From positions 434,001 through 498,000 of the forward strand of contig NZ_JOEK01000002.1 of assembly GCF_000719135.1 (NCBI RefSeq): 64,000 nt of DNA, in the 5' to 3' direction. This DNA comes from Streptomyces avicenniae. GTDB lineage: Bacteria > Actinomycetota > Actinomycetes > Streptomycetales > Streptomycetaceae. Under the pieces are notes generated by a model. The model was not told the origin of the DNA, ran no database searches, and saw only the letters and a list, made by a program, of their open reading frames with translations. Made by a program: the position numbers and the translations under genes. Positions 1 through 7,907 of this stretch are shown here, piece after piece (position 1 is the first letter of the stretch; each line of letters begins with the position of its first letter).

Positions 1-1223
1 AAGGCTTCCAGGGTGTCGCGGTAGGAGTCGTCCGGGGGGTTGATCTGGGTGAGGAGGCCCGGGGTGAGGCCCTTGGTCAGTGAGGTGTCGCCGAGGCCGA
101 CCAGGTAGGGGCGAAGGGCTGCGGGGACGGCGGAGAGCTGGTCGGCGTCGGTGGGGTCGATGCCGCCGAGTTCCGGGTCGAGGAGGAGCATGACGCTGTT
201 GGCGACGCGCTGGGCGGCGGCGAACTGGATGCCGGCCGTGCCCGGGTCGAGGCCCTCGGTCCGTTCGGTGAGCGCGCCGAGGGCGGCCAGGTCGGCGGCG
301 TCCAGGGCGCCGAGGAAGGTGGCGAGGTAGGCGCGGGTGACCGGTGTGAGGCGTGCGGGGGGTGTGCCGGGAGCGTCGAGCGGGTCGCCGAGGATGGCGG
401 ACAGGCCCTCGGTGAGGGCGAGGAGCCGGTCGGGGTCCGGAGGTCTGCGGTCCAGTTCCTCCGCGAACTGCTCGGCGAGGTACCGCGCCATCTCGTCGGT
501 GGTCCACAGGGGCAGGGGGCCGTCGGCGATGTCGTAGCCGAGGGTGGCCAGTTCGCTCGCGTAGTCGGTGAGGCGGCGGCGGTAGGTCTCGATCGCGTCG
601 TCGATGGCCCCGGCCGTCTCGTCCGCCGCCTCGGTGGCGGTCCTGAGGTGTTTGGCGCGGATGCGGCCCGCGGCGCCTTCTGCCGGTTCGTCGAGGCCGG
701 GCCACAGGTCGCCACCGCCCGGGGGCGGGAGGAGGCCGTCCTCGGTGCGGAGGGGCGGCAGGAGGGGGGAGGTGGCGGGGGGCCGGGCCTGCCATGCGGC
801 CCATTCCTGGCGTGCGGCCTCCAGGGCGTCCTGGTACTGCTGCTCCAGGCCGCCGGTGCCGTGGACGAGGTCGTCCACCTCTTGTTCGGCGTACAGGGCG
901 TCCTCGACGGCGCGGGCGAGGTAGTGGGCTGCGGTGTCGGCGTCCTCGCCGTCGTTGCCGAGGGCGCGGGTGGTGTCGGTGGTCCGCTGCTCCGGGTCGG
1001 CCAGGGGCGTCCCGTCCACGGTGCCTGCGGCGGCTGCGGTGCGGCTGGCCGTGCGGGCGAGGTCCCCGGCTCGGTGGCTCTCCTGGGCGGCGCGGGTCCA
1101 CAGGGTCCCGGTCGCGGCGATGTCCTCGGGGGCGATCTCGGCGGTGAACGCGTCCTGGCGGGTCCAGGGCGCGCCGCCCGCCGCCTTTTCGACTTCGCCG
1201 CGGGTGAAATGGACGTCGGGCAT
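1..1223 (-). CDS. Large hypothetical protein, 3' end cut by window edge
   Basis: The frame is open from an ATG at 1223 to the window edge (about 407 residues visible), with GGAG about 8 nt upstream. The first ~150 residues are rich in Ala, Asp and Glu and look helical, like the N-terminal part of actinobacterial ESX/WXG-associated or polymorphic-toxin-type proteins, although I see no clear W-x-G motif. A Pro-rich linker (about residues 150-180) follows, then a second helical part with Leu/Ala-rich segments (for example YLATFLGALDAADLAAL). The architecture resembles large Streptomyces proteins of the DUF6571 type. The C-terminus, which would reveal any toxin or enzyme domain, lies outside the window. 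No function is assigned. Confidence 0.72.
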   Translation of the reverse strand, partial: MPDVHFTRGEVEKAAGGAPWTRQDAFTAEIAPEDIAATGTLWTRAAQESHRAGDLARTASRTAAAAGTVDGTPLADPEQRTTDTTRALGNDGEDADTAAHYLARAVEDALYAEQEVDDLVHGTGGLEQQYQDALEAARQEWAAWQARPPATSPLLPPLRTEDGLLPPPGGGDLWPGLDEPAEGAAGRIRAKHLRTATEAADETAGAIDDAIETYRRRLTDYASELATLGYDIADGPLPLWTTDEMARYLAEQFAEELDRRPPDPDRLLALTEGLSAILGDPLDAPGTPPARLTPVTRAYLATFLGALDAADLAALGALTERTEGLDPGTAGIQFAAAQRVANSVMLLLDPELGGIDPTDADQLSAVPAALRPYLVGLGDTSLTKGLTPGLLTQINPPDDSYRDTLEA

Positions 1224-1938
1224 CACGGAACTCCAGGAATGCGGCGTGAATGCGGAAAGCGGGGACGGCACGGGGCGCGGAGAGGGCTTACGGACGAGCG
1301 ATCAGAAAGGGAGCGGGCGACAGGCCCGACAGAAAGGGAATCGCTCAGAAATCCGCATGCCGTCCACTCTAACGAAGTGCGAAGTCCCTTCGTGTGCAGG
1401 TGCGATGACGTGCCACGCGGCGCAATGTCCCGGCAATGCCGCGTTCGCGTTCCGGGCGCGAAGCGCGTGTGGCGGCGCGGCGTCATTCCCATGTGAAGGA
1501 TTGATGAATTCCATGCTGCGCGCCACGCCGCGAGGCCGGGGACGCGGATCGGGATCTCCCGACAACGGCGGGACGGAGGCCCTCCCGCCCCCGCGCCCGG
1601 CGGCGGCCCCACCACGCGACGCCCCGCCGCGAGCGTCATCCGATCGAGCGAGTTGACTACTCTCCGTAATCATGACTACGCTTCGTGCATGCCTGAGAAC
1701 GTGAACCTTCTCCCCCGCCCCGTCCCCCCTCTCCTCCCCCGCCTCCTTCCTCTCCCGTCCGCCTCCTCGCCCGGCGCGCCGCGTCAGCCGTGGGAGGCCC
1801 GGCGCGGTCCCCGCGGCGGGATGCCTTGCCTTGGCGGCGGCACTGCGCCGTCCTGCGGCGGGTGTGCGGCGGGGTCACCGGTCACCGCCCGGGGTCCGGG
1901 GTGGGCGGTGCCGGAGGCGGGGCCGGGGCCCGGGGCGG
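1224..1938. other. Intergenic region with an orphan promoter and a pyrimidine-rich tract
   Basis: There is no convincing gene in this 715-bp stretch. It contains a slightly less GC-rich part (about 1300-1500) with a small ACGAAG/CTTCGT hairpin near 1372-1394, and a good plus-strand promoter match (TTGACT at 1653, 18-nt spacer, TACGCT at 1677) ending 6 nt before an ATG at 1689. A C/T-rich tract covers about 1705-1760. The ORF after that ATG is Pro/Arg-rich and looks compositional. The hairpin at 1883-1910 belongs to the GDT1 gene. Confidence 0.5.
1883..1910 (-). terminator. Hairpin downstream of the GDT1-family gene
   Basis: Perfect 8-bp inverted repeat CACCGCCC / GGGCGGTG with a 12-nt loop, 29 nt past the stop codon at 1939. 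There is no U tract, which is usual for GC-rich actinobacterial terminators. Confidence 0.5.
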
Positions 1939-2520
1939 TCATACGAAGATCTCGACGGCGGTCCAGATGGCCAGGGCGAGCATGCAGAGGCCGCCGACGC
2001 GCTGGACCGTCTTGAGGGGTACGCGCTTCGCGATGAACTGTCCGGCGAGGAGGGCCAGCGCGGACACGCTCATGAGGGCGGCGGCGGAGCCGATGGCGGT
2101 GGGCAGTGCGCCGTTGGTCGCGGCGAGGTTGGCGGTGGTGATCTGGGTGAGGTCGCCCCATTCGCTGATGAACACGGCCATGAAGGCGGTGGACCAGACG
2201 GGCCAGAAGCCGGTCACCGTGCGTCCGGCGGCCTCGTCCTCGTCGTCGTCTCCTCCGCCGCGCAGGAGGAGGAAGGCGCCGAGGGCGAACAGGAGGGCGG
2301 AGACGAGTTTCACGGACCAGTCGGGCAGGAGGCCGAGCAGGCCGCCCGCGGCGACGGCGACGGTGACGTGCACGAGGAACGCGGAGGAGGTGCCGAACCA
2401 GACGTAGAGCGGGCGCATGCGGGTGCCCATGGCGAGAGAGGCGAACATCGTCTTGTCCGGGAGTTCGGCCAGGAAGATCAGTCCGAAGGCCGTGACGATC
2501 GCGACGGGGTCGAGTGACAT
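1939..2520 (-). CDS. TMEM165/GDT1 (UPF0016) family manganese transporter
   Basis: Integral membrane protein of 193 residues with two repeated halves of about three membrane segments. Each half carries the family signature E-x-G/P-D-x-T: ELPDKT at residues 19-24 and EWGDLTQ at 120-126. An acidic cytoplasmic loop (DDDEDE, about residues 91-96) separates the halves. Family members move Mn2+ (or Ca2+) in exchange for protons; bacterial ones act mainly in Mn2+ efflux. I chose the ATG at 2520 because the in-frame extension further upstream reads into the riboswitch aptamer. The yybP-ykoY element in the 5' leader predicts induction by excess manganese. The gene is monocistronic, with a hairpin after its stop. 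Confidence 0.88.
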   Translation of the reverse strand: MSLDPVAIVTAFGLIFLAELPDKTMFASLAMGTRMRPLYVWFGTSSAFLVHVTVAVAAGGLLGLLPDWSVKLVSALLFALGAFLLLRGGGDDDEDEAAGRTVTGFWPVWSTAFMAVFISEWGDLTQITTANLAATNGALPTAIGSAAALMSVSALALLAGQFIAKRVPLKTVQRVGGLCMLALAIWTAVEIFV

Positions 2521-2648
2521 GCGGGTGGGGCTTTCCGGTGAGGGCCGGACCGGCGGCATCGCACACATCGCCCGGGGGCGGGGAGGACCACTCGGCCCGG
2601 CACGATGGGTCGCCGTTTCCCGGTGGGGAGACGGGCGCGTCATGCCGA

Positions 2649-2757
2649 AGCCGAAGGTCTCGTCCACCGCCGCGTGAACGCGGCGGCCCGGCGGCCGGGT
2701 CCCCGGAGGGACCGGTATGTCGAACGCCGGCGAGGTGGGACTACTCCCCTTCGCTGC
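2649..2757 (-). promoter_or_regulatory. yybP-ykoY manganese riboswitch
   Basis: The minus-strand leader carries the conserved pieces of this aptamer in order: GAAGGGGAGTAG (2752 down to 2741), a middle segment ending in TTCGACATACCGG, and GAGACCTTCGGC (2661 down to 2650). GAAGG and CCTTC pair as the closing P1 stem. The class binds Mn2+ and is found ahead of GDT1/UPF0016, TerC and P-type ATPase genes, which matches the gene that begins about 130 nt further on. The expression platform lies between about 2521 and 2648; I could not decide between transcriptional and translational control. Confidence 0.85.
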
Positions 2758-2762
2758 CGCTC

Positions 2763-2768
2763 AGAGTA
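2763..2768 (-). promoter_or_regulatory. -10 element of the GDT1 transcript
   Basis: TACTCT on the minus strand, placing the transcription start near 2757, exactly at the 5' edge of the riboswitch aptamer. No convincing -35 was seen. Confidence 0.5.
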
Positions 2769-2843
2769 CCCGCCGTGGATGCGCGGGGGGAAGGGCGGCC
2801 TCGCGCGGGCGGCTCGGCGCGGGCGCCCTGGCGGCTTGGCAGC

Positions 2844-2880
2844 GGTGGCGGTGGCGGTGGCGGTGGCGGTGGCGGTGGCG
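2844..2880. repeat. (GGTGGC)6 tandem repeat
   Basis: Six perfect copies of the hexamer GGTGGC in the intergenic region. The plus strand is G-rich with GG runs and could form a two-tier G-quadruplex. The unit length makes it a candidate for slippage. Confidence 0.9.
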
Positions 2881-3059
2881 GGACGACGCCACACGGACGG
2901 CGGGAGGGGGCGGGGTGAGGGGAGGGGGACGGGCCCGGTTTTCTTCGCGGGTGTGCTGTCCGGTGGAGCGGGGGGTGAGGTGGTTCTGTAGCGGGGGGGG
3001 CCGGGTTCGGTCGCGGGTCGGGGAGCCGCCCGGGCGGGCGGCCTTGTTCCGTGCGCTGT

Positions 3060-3073
3060 TGGGAGCGCTTCCA
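3060..3073. promoter_or_regulatory. CebR-type operator (extra copy, downstream of cebR)
   Basis: TGGGAGCGCTTCCA is identical to the box at the bglC start and differs by one base from the perfect palindrome before cebE. It lies about 180 bp beyond the cebR stop and about 290 bp upstream of the GDT1 -10 element, so its target is not obvious. Confidence 0.7.
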
Positions 3074-3255
3074 GGTCGGCCGGGGCGTGGAACATGCCTG
3101 CGCGCCGGGGGCGGCAGGCGCGAGGGAGCGGCCCCCGCGCGGGGCCACGGATCGACGGGGCCGTGCGCGGGGGCGGCGAGGAGTGCCGGACGAGACGTGG
3201 TGCGGCGCCGGGGTACGCGCCGGAGCGCCGGGAGGCGCGGTCCGGGGTGTGCGGG

Positions 3256-4293
3256 TCAGGACGAGGCGCGGCGTACCAGTTCCGTGGGCAGGACGAGGCG
3301 CGGGCCTTCGGCCTCGCGGTCGTCGATCTGCCGGAGGAGCGCCCGCGTCATGGTCCGGCCCATGCCCTCGATCGGCTGGCGGACGCTGGTCAGCGCCGGG
3401 TCCATGTGGCGGGCGAGGGACGAGTCGTCGAAGCCGACGAGCGCGACGTCGTCCGGCACCGTGCGGCCGAGTTCGCGCAGCGCGCGCCGGGCGCCGATGG
3501 CCATCGGGTCCGAGGCGCAGAAGACGCCGTCCAGCGCGGGCCGCCTGCGCAGGAGTTCCTTCATGGCGGCGTAACCGCTCTCCTCGGTGAAGTCGCCGAG
3601 GGCGAGGAGTTCGTCGTCGTGCGGCTTGCCCGCGACGCGCATCGCCTCCTGGTAGCCCTCCAGCCGGCAGCGTGCCGCGTACATGTCGGTGGGTCCGGTG
3701 ATGGTGGCGACGGTGGTGCGGCCACGGCCGAGGAGGTGCTCGACGGCGAGCTGGGCTCCGCCCTGGTTGTCGCAGTCCACGTAGGGGACCGGTTCGCGGG
3801 CGGACCGGCGGCCGGTCATGACCACGGGCAGTCCCATGGCGGCGAGTTGGTCGGGCAGGGGGTCGTCGCCGTGGACGGAGACCAGCAGGACGCCGTCCAC
3901 ACGGTTCCCGGCCGCGTACTGGGCGAAGCGGGTGCGCTCGCGGGGCGCGCGGATCAGGGTCAGCAGAAGCTGGATGTCGGTGTCGGCCAGCTCGGCGCTG
4001 ACGCCGCGGATGATGCCGGAGAAGAAGGGTTCGGCGAAGACGCGCGCCTCGACCTCGGGGACGACGAGCGCGATCGCGTTCGACCGGTTGGCGGCCAGCG
4101 CGCGGGCGGCCTGGTGCGGGACGTACCCGAGGTCCGCGATCGCCGCCTCCACGGCGGCGCGGGTGCGGTCGCTCACGCGCGGGGAGCCGTTGATCACCCG
4201 CGAGACGGTGCCGCGTCCCACGCCCGCCCGCGCCGCGACCTGTTCCAGGGTCGGCCTGCCGTCGCGGCCCACGCCGCGCCGTACCACTGCCAT
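3256..4293 (-). CDS. cebR: CebR, LacI-family repressor of cellobiose utilisation
   Basis: 345 residues: an N-terminal LacI helix-turn-helix (about residues 14-60, TLEQVAARAGVGRGTVSRVIN, then the hinge-helix region), followed by a periplasmic-binding-like sensor domain (about 68-340). In characterised streptomycetes CebR represses the ceb locus and is released by cello-oligosaccharides. The identity here rests on divergent orientation to cebEFG-bglC and on TGGGAGCGCTCCCA-type boxes, the known CebR operator. ATG at 4293 is preceded by GGGAGG at 5 nt spacing. The next minus-strand gene is the riboswitch-controlled GDT1 gene more than 700 bp away, so cebR is probably monocistronic. Confidence 0.9.
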   Translation of the reverse strand: MAVVRRGVGRDGRPTLEQVAARAGVGRGTVSRVINGSPRVSDRTRAAVEAAIADLGYVPHQAARALAANRSNAIALVVPEVEARVFAEPFFSGIIRGVSAELADTDIQLLLTLIRAPRERTRFAQYAAGNRVDGVLLVSVHGDDPLPDQLAAMGLPVVMTGRRSAREPVPYVDCDNQGGAQLAVEHLLGRGRTTVATITGPTDMYAARCRLEGYQEAMRVAGKPHDDELLALGDFTEESGYAAMKELLRRRPALDGVFCASDPMAIGARRALRELGRTVPDDVALVGFDDSSLARHMDPALTSVRQPIEGMGRTMTRALLRQIDDREAEGPRLVLPTELVRRASS

Positions 4294-4363
4294 CGCTACC
4301 TCCCGTCCGCCGCGCCAGGCTCCCCCACTACATCACGGAACGGGAGACGTGGCGCCGGACGGC

Positions 4364-4392
4364 TTGACACCGGGGAGGCGCTCCGGGACTCT
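4364..4392 (+). promoter_or_regulatory. Predicted cebE promoter
   Basis: TTGACA at 4364-4369, 17-nt spacer, and a weaker GACTCT at 4387-4392. The start would be near 4400, so the CebR box at 4408 lies just downstream, a position suited to blocking RNA polymerase. Confidence 0.55.
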
Positions 4393-4407
4393 TCAACCCA
4401 TCAGATT

Positions 4408-4421
4408 TGGGAGCGCTCCCA
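4408..4421. promoter_or_regulatory. CebR operator of cebEFG
   Basis: Perfect 14-bp palindrome TGGGAGCGCTCCCA, identical to the published CebR binding site, about 115 bp upstream of the cebE start codon. Confidence 0.9.
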
Positions 4422-4534
4422 CACCACTGTGACCCAACGGAACCCGCACGTTGCGGAACCCAGGACCTTTCCCCCCACGCCTCGTTACACCCGCTGGGAA
4501 GGCAACGTCAGTGTCGCCAGGAGGACGAGCCGTC

Positions 4535-5869
4535 ATGCGCAGTCAAGTCCGTTCCACCCACCGGTCCACGCGCCGGTCGTCCAGGGCCGTGGCCCTGGCC
4601 CTCACCGCCACCCTCACCACCGGCCTGCTGGGCGCCTGTTCGGGCGACGGCGCGGGGGGTGACGACGGCGCCGGCGGCGGGATCACCCTGCGGGTCGGCG
4701 TGTTCGGGCAGTTCGGTTTCGAGGAGGCCGGGCTGTACGACGCGTACGAGGACCTGCATCCCGGGATCACGATCGAGCAGGACTCGGTCACCGAGAACGG
4801 CGACTACATCGCCCAGCTCCGCACCCGTCTGGCCCAGAACAGCGGGCTGGCGGACATCCAGGCCATCGAGGTCGGCAACATCGCCGAGATGACGGGCGAA
4901 CTGTCCGACGCCTGGGTGGACTTCGGCGAGTACGGCGATGTGGACACGAGCCACTTCGCGCCCTGGAAGATCGCCCAGGCCACCGACCCGGAGGGCCGGA
5001 TCATCGGTCTGGGCACGGACATGGGCCCGACCGGCATCTGCTACCGGACGGACTACTTCGAGCAGGCCGGGCTGCCGACCGACCGTGCGGAGGTCGGCGC
5101 CCTGTTCGCGGGCGGCTGGGACGCGTACCTGGCGGCCGGGGCGGACTTCGCGGCCGAGGGCCCGGCGGACGTCGCCTACATGGATGCGGCCGGGGGCATG
5201 TTCAACGCGGTCGTCTCGGGTTTCGAGGAGCGCTACTACGACGACGCGGGCGAGATCGTCTACCAGGACAGCGAGGCGGTGGCCACCGCGTGGGACCTGG
5301 CGGTCGAGGCGTCCGAGGCCGGACTGACCGACGGGCAGCAGCAGTTCACGGAGGAGTGGGACCGTGCCTTCGCCAACGGGGCGTTCGCGACCGTCGCGTC
5401 CTGCCCGGCGTGGATGCTCGGGTACATCCAGGAGAAGGCGGGTGAGGCGGGCCGGGGTCTGTGGGACGTCGCCGACTCCCCCACGCCGTCGAACTGGGGC
5501 GGCTCGTTCATCGGCGTCCCCGAGGCGGGCGAGCACCGCGAGGAGGCCGTCGCGCTGGCCGCCTGGCTGACGGCGCCCGAGCAGCAGGCCAGGCTGTTCA
5601 CCGAACGGGGCAGCTACCCCAGTTCCACGACGGCGCAGCAGAGCCCCGAGGTGCTGGACGCCACGCACCCGTATTTCGGTGACGCCCCGATCGGGCGGAT
5701 CTTCGGTGCCGCCGCCGAGCGGATCCCCTCCAGCCCCATCGGGCCGTACGAGCAGGTGATCCAGGAGGGGATCACGGACGGGCTGCTCCTGGTGGACCAG
5801 GGGGGCGAGTCTCCCGGTGACGCCTGGGACGAGGTCGTCAGCGGCCTGGACAACGCGCTCGCCGAGTGA
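4535..5869 (+). CDS. cebE: CebE, cello-oligosaccharide-binding lipoprotein of an ABC importer
   Basis: 444 residues. The N-terminus has basic residues, a hydrophobic stretch and the lipobox LGAC (TTGLLGAC), so it is an extracytoplasmic lipoprotein. The rest is a family 1 sugar-binding fold. It captures cellobiose/cellotriose for CebFG; the ATPase is the shared MsiK encoded elsewhere, consistent with no ATPase gene in this operon. An in-frame ATG at 4451 exists, but ATG 4535 has AGGAGG (4519-4524) at 10 nt and begins directly at the signal peptide. It is the first gene of cebEFG, under the CebR box at 4408. Confidence 0.9.
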   Translation: MRSQVRSTHRSTRRSSRAVALALTATLTTGLLGACSGDGAGGDDGAGGGITLRVGVFGQFGFEEAGLYDAYEDLHPGITIEQDSVTENGDYIAQLRTRLAQNSGLADIQAIEVGNIAEMTGELSDAWVDFGEYGDVDTSHFAPWKIAQATDPEGRIIGLGTDMGPTGICYRTDYFEQAGLPTDRAEVGALFAGGWDAYLAAGADFAAEGPADVAYMDAAGGMFNAVVSGFEERYYDDAGEIVYQDSEAVATAWDLAVEASEAGLTDGQQQFTEEWDRAFANGAFATVASCPAWMLGYIQEKAGEAGRGLWDVADSPTPSNWGGSFIGVPEAGEHREEAVALAAWLTAPEQQARLFTERGSYPSSTTAQQSPEVLDATHPYFGDAPIGRIFGAAAERIPSSPIGPYEQVIQEGITDGLLLVDQGGESPGDAWDEVVSGLDNALAE

Positions 5870-5891
5870 TCAGGGACGAGTGGAGATCCCC

Positions 5892-6926
5892 ATGACGACG
5901 CATCACGCGAAGGCCGCCTCCCCCGCGTCGGCGGGGGGCGCGGCCCCGGGGCCGAGGGTTCCCCGCCAACGGTCCGCGTCCGGCGCCGCGGTGGAGGCGC
6001 GCCGCCTGGAGCGCCGGTCGCGCCGTTACCGGTGGGACGTGCGGTTCAGCCCGTACGCGTTCATCTCGCCGTTCTTCCTGTTCTTCGCGGCGTTCGGTCT
6101 CTTCCCGCTGCTGTACACGGGGTGGGCGTCGCTGCACCAGGTGTCGCTGAGCCACCCGAACGACATGGAGTGGGTGGGGCTCGGCAACTTCACGCGGTTG
6201 TGGAACGACGAGTTCTTCTGGGACGCGCTGCGGAACACGTTCACGATCGGTGTGCTCTCGACCGTTCCGCAGCTCGCGATGGCCCTGGGGCTGGCGCATC
6301 TGCTCAACTACCGGATGCGGGGCAGCATGCTGTTCCGTGTGGCGATGCTGGCGCCGTACGCGACGTCGGTGGCGGCGGCGGCGATGGTCTTCTCGATGCT
6401 GTACGGGCGGGACTACGGCGCGGTCAACTGGGCGCTCGGGCTGGTCGGCATCGACGCCGTCGATTGGCAGTCGGGGCAGTGGTCGTCCCAGTTCGCGGTG
6501 TCCAGCATCGTGATCTGGCGGTGGACGGGCTACAACACGCTGATCTATCTGGCCGCGATGCAGGCGGTCCCCGGTGATCTGTACGAGTCGGCGTCGCTGG
6601 ACGGCGCGTCGCGGTGGCAGCAGTTCCGGCATGTGACGCTGCCCTCGCTGCGGCCGACGATCCTGTTCACCGTCGTGGTCTCGACGATCGGGGCGACGCA
6701 GTTGTTCGGTGAGCCGATGCTGTTCGGCGGCGGTGACGCGAACGGCGGGGCGGGCGGCCAGTTCCAGACGCTGGGTCTGTACCTGTACGAGATGGGCTGG
6801 TTCAACCGGCATCTGGGCCGGGCGTCGGCCATCGCCTGGACGATGTTCCTGCTGTTGATCGTGATCGGGCTCGTGTACTGGGCGCTCTCCCGTTGGGTGA
6901 GCCGCAGCGGCGGTGAGGAGGGGTGA
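5892..6926 (+). CDS. cebF: CebF, cello-oligosaccharide ABC transporter permease
   Basis: 344 residues. A basic, Ala-rich N-terminal ~45 residues precede six predicted membrane segments of the MalF/UgpA permease type. The EAA loop that docks the ATPase reads YESASLDGASRWQQFRHVTL. ATG 5892 is preceded by GGAG at 6 nt and follows the cebE stop by 22 nt, so the genes are co-transcribed. It pairs with CebG to form the membrane channel. Confidence 0.9.
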   Translation: MTTHHAKAASPASAGGAAPGPRVPRQRSASGAAVEARRLERRSRRYRWDVRFSPYAFISPFFLFFAAFGLFPLLYTGWASLHQVSLSHPNDMEWVGLGNFTRLWNDEFFWDALRNTFTIGVLSTVPQLAMALGLAHLLNYRMRGSMLFRVAMLAPYATSVAAAAMVFSMLYGRDYGAVNWALGLVGIDAVDWQSGQWSSQFAVSSIVIWRWTGYNTLIYLAAMQAVPGDLYESASLDGASRWQQFRHVTLPSLRPTILFTVVVSTIGATQLFGEPMLFGGGDANGGAGGQFQTLGLYLYEMGWFNRHLGRASAIAWTMFLLLIVIGLVYWALSRWVSRSGGEEG

Positions 6927-6928
6927 GG

Positions 6929-7849
6929 GTGAGGACGATCGACAGCGTGAAGGCGGGGGCAGGTCCGGGCGTGGCGGTGGGTGCGCGCGGCGGCCGGAGG
7001 CGCGGGTGGCGGGGCGCGTCCGGAGCGGGGCGGCAGTTGCACGCCGGTTGGCCGACGTATCTGGTGCTGGGTGTCTTCACGGTCGGTTCGCTGTATCCGC
7101 TGGTGTGGCAGGTGTTCGCGGCGTCGCACACGACGGCGCGGCTGGCGGAGACGACGCCGCCGTTCTGGTTCGGCGACCGGCTCGTGGAGAATCTCGGGTC
7201 GGCGTGGGGCGACGCGAACATGAGCCGGGCCGTGGTGAACACGGTGTTCGTGGCGGGCACGGTGACGCTGTCCACGGTGGTGTTCGCCACCCTGGCAGGT
7301 TTCGCGTTCGCCAAGCTGCGCTTCCGGGCGAAGAACGTGCTGCTGACGGCGGTGATCGGGACGATGATGGTGCCGCCGCAGCTGACGGTGGTGCCGATGT
7401 TCATGGCGGTCGCGGAGCTGGGGTGGACCGATCATCTCCAGGCGGTGATCCTGCCGATGATGGTCAGCGCGTTCGGTGTGTTCTTCATGCGGCAGTACCT
7501 GGCGCAGGCGCTGCCGGGTGAGCTGGTCGAGGCGGCGCGTGTGGACGGCGCGAACAGTCTGCGGATCGTGTGGCATGTCGTGTTCCCGGCGGCGCGGCCC
7601 GCGATGGCGGTGCTGGGGATGCTGACGTTCGTGATGGCGTGGAACGAGTTCTTCTGGCCGATCATCGCGCTGACGCAGCAGAATCCGACGGTGCAGGTCG
7701 CGCTGACGAATCTGGGGCGGGGTTACGTGCAGGACCAGGGGGTGGTGATGGCGGGCGCGCTGATCGCGACGCTGCCGCTGCTCCTGGTCTTCGTCGTGTT
7801 CGGCAGGCAGATCGTCGGCGGGATCATGAACGGGGCGTTGAAGGGCTGA
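6929..7849 (+). CDS. cebG: CebG, cello-oligosaccharide ABC transporter permease
   Basis: 306 residues, six membrane segments, MalG-type permease with the EAA loop VEAARVDGANSLRIVWHVVF. A GTG at 6923 overlaps the cebF stop (GTGA), but AGGAGG at 6916-6921 lies only 1 nt from it and 7 nt from the next GTG at 6929, so I prefer 6929. Either start couples translation to cebF. Confidence 0.88.
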   Translation: MRTIDSVKAGAGPGVAVGARGGRRRGWRGASGAGRQLHAGWPTYLVLGVFTVGSLYPLVWQVFAASHTTARLAETTPPFWFGDRLVENLGSAWGDANMSRAVVNTVFVAGTVTLSTVVFATLAGFAFAKLRFRAKNVLLTAVIGTMMVPPQLTVVPMFMAVAELGWTDHLQAVILPMMVSAFGVFFMRQYLAQALPGELVEAARVDGANSLRIVWHVVFPAARPAMAVLGMLTFVMAWNEFFWPIIALTQQNPTVQVALTNLGRGYVQDQGVVMAGALIATLPLLLVFVVFGRQIVGGIMNGALKG

Positions 7850-7893
7850 GGGGCCCGCCACGCACCGTTCGCTAGGCTGGTCACGAGCAAGAT

Positions 7894-7907
7894 TGGGAGC
7901 GCTTCCA
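7894..7907. promoter_or_regulatory. CebR operator overlapping the bglC start codon
   Basis: TGGGAGCGCTTCCA; its last base is the A of the bglC ATG. A -10 element TAGGCT lies at 7873-7878. The GGGAG half of the operator (7895-7899) is also the only Shine-Dalgarno-like sequence at the right distance (7 nt). Confidence 0.88.

Larger units (their letters stand above)
2769..3255. other. GC-rich intergenic region between the riboswitch and cebR
   Basis: No gene is supported here. ORFs on both strands are low-complexity Gly/Arg/Pro reads. The region holds a (GGTGGC)6 tandem repeat at 2844-2880 and a CebR-type operator at 3060-3073. Confidence 0.5.

Noticed and set aside
2521..2667. N-terminal extension of the GDT1-family protein
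   Set aside because: It reads through the riboswitch aptamer; homologous proteins begin near the first membrane segment at the ATG 2520.
2844..2880. Possible CRISPR or VNTR array
   Set aside because: A hexamer without spacers; no direct repeats with unique spacers were seen anywhere in the window.
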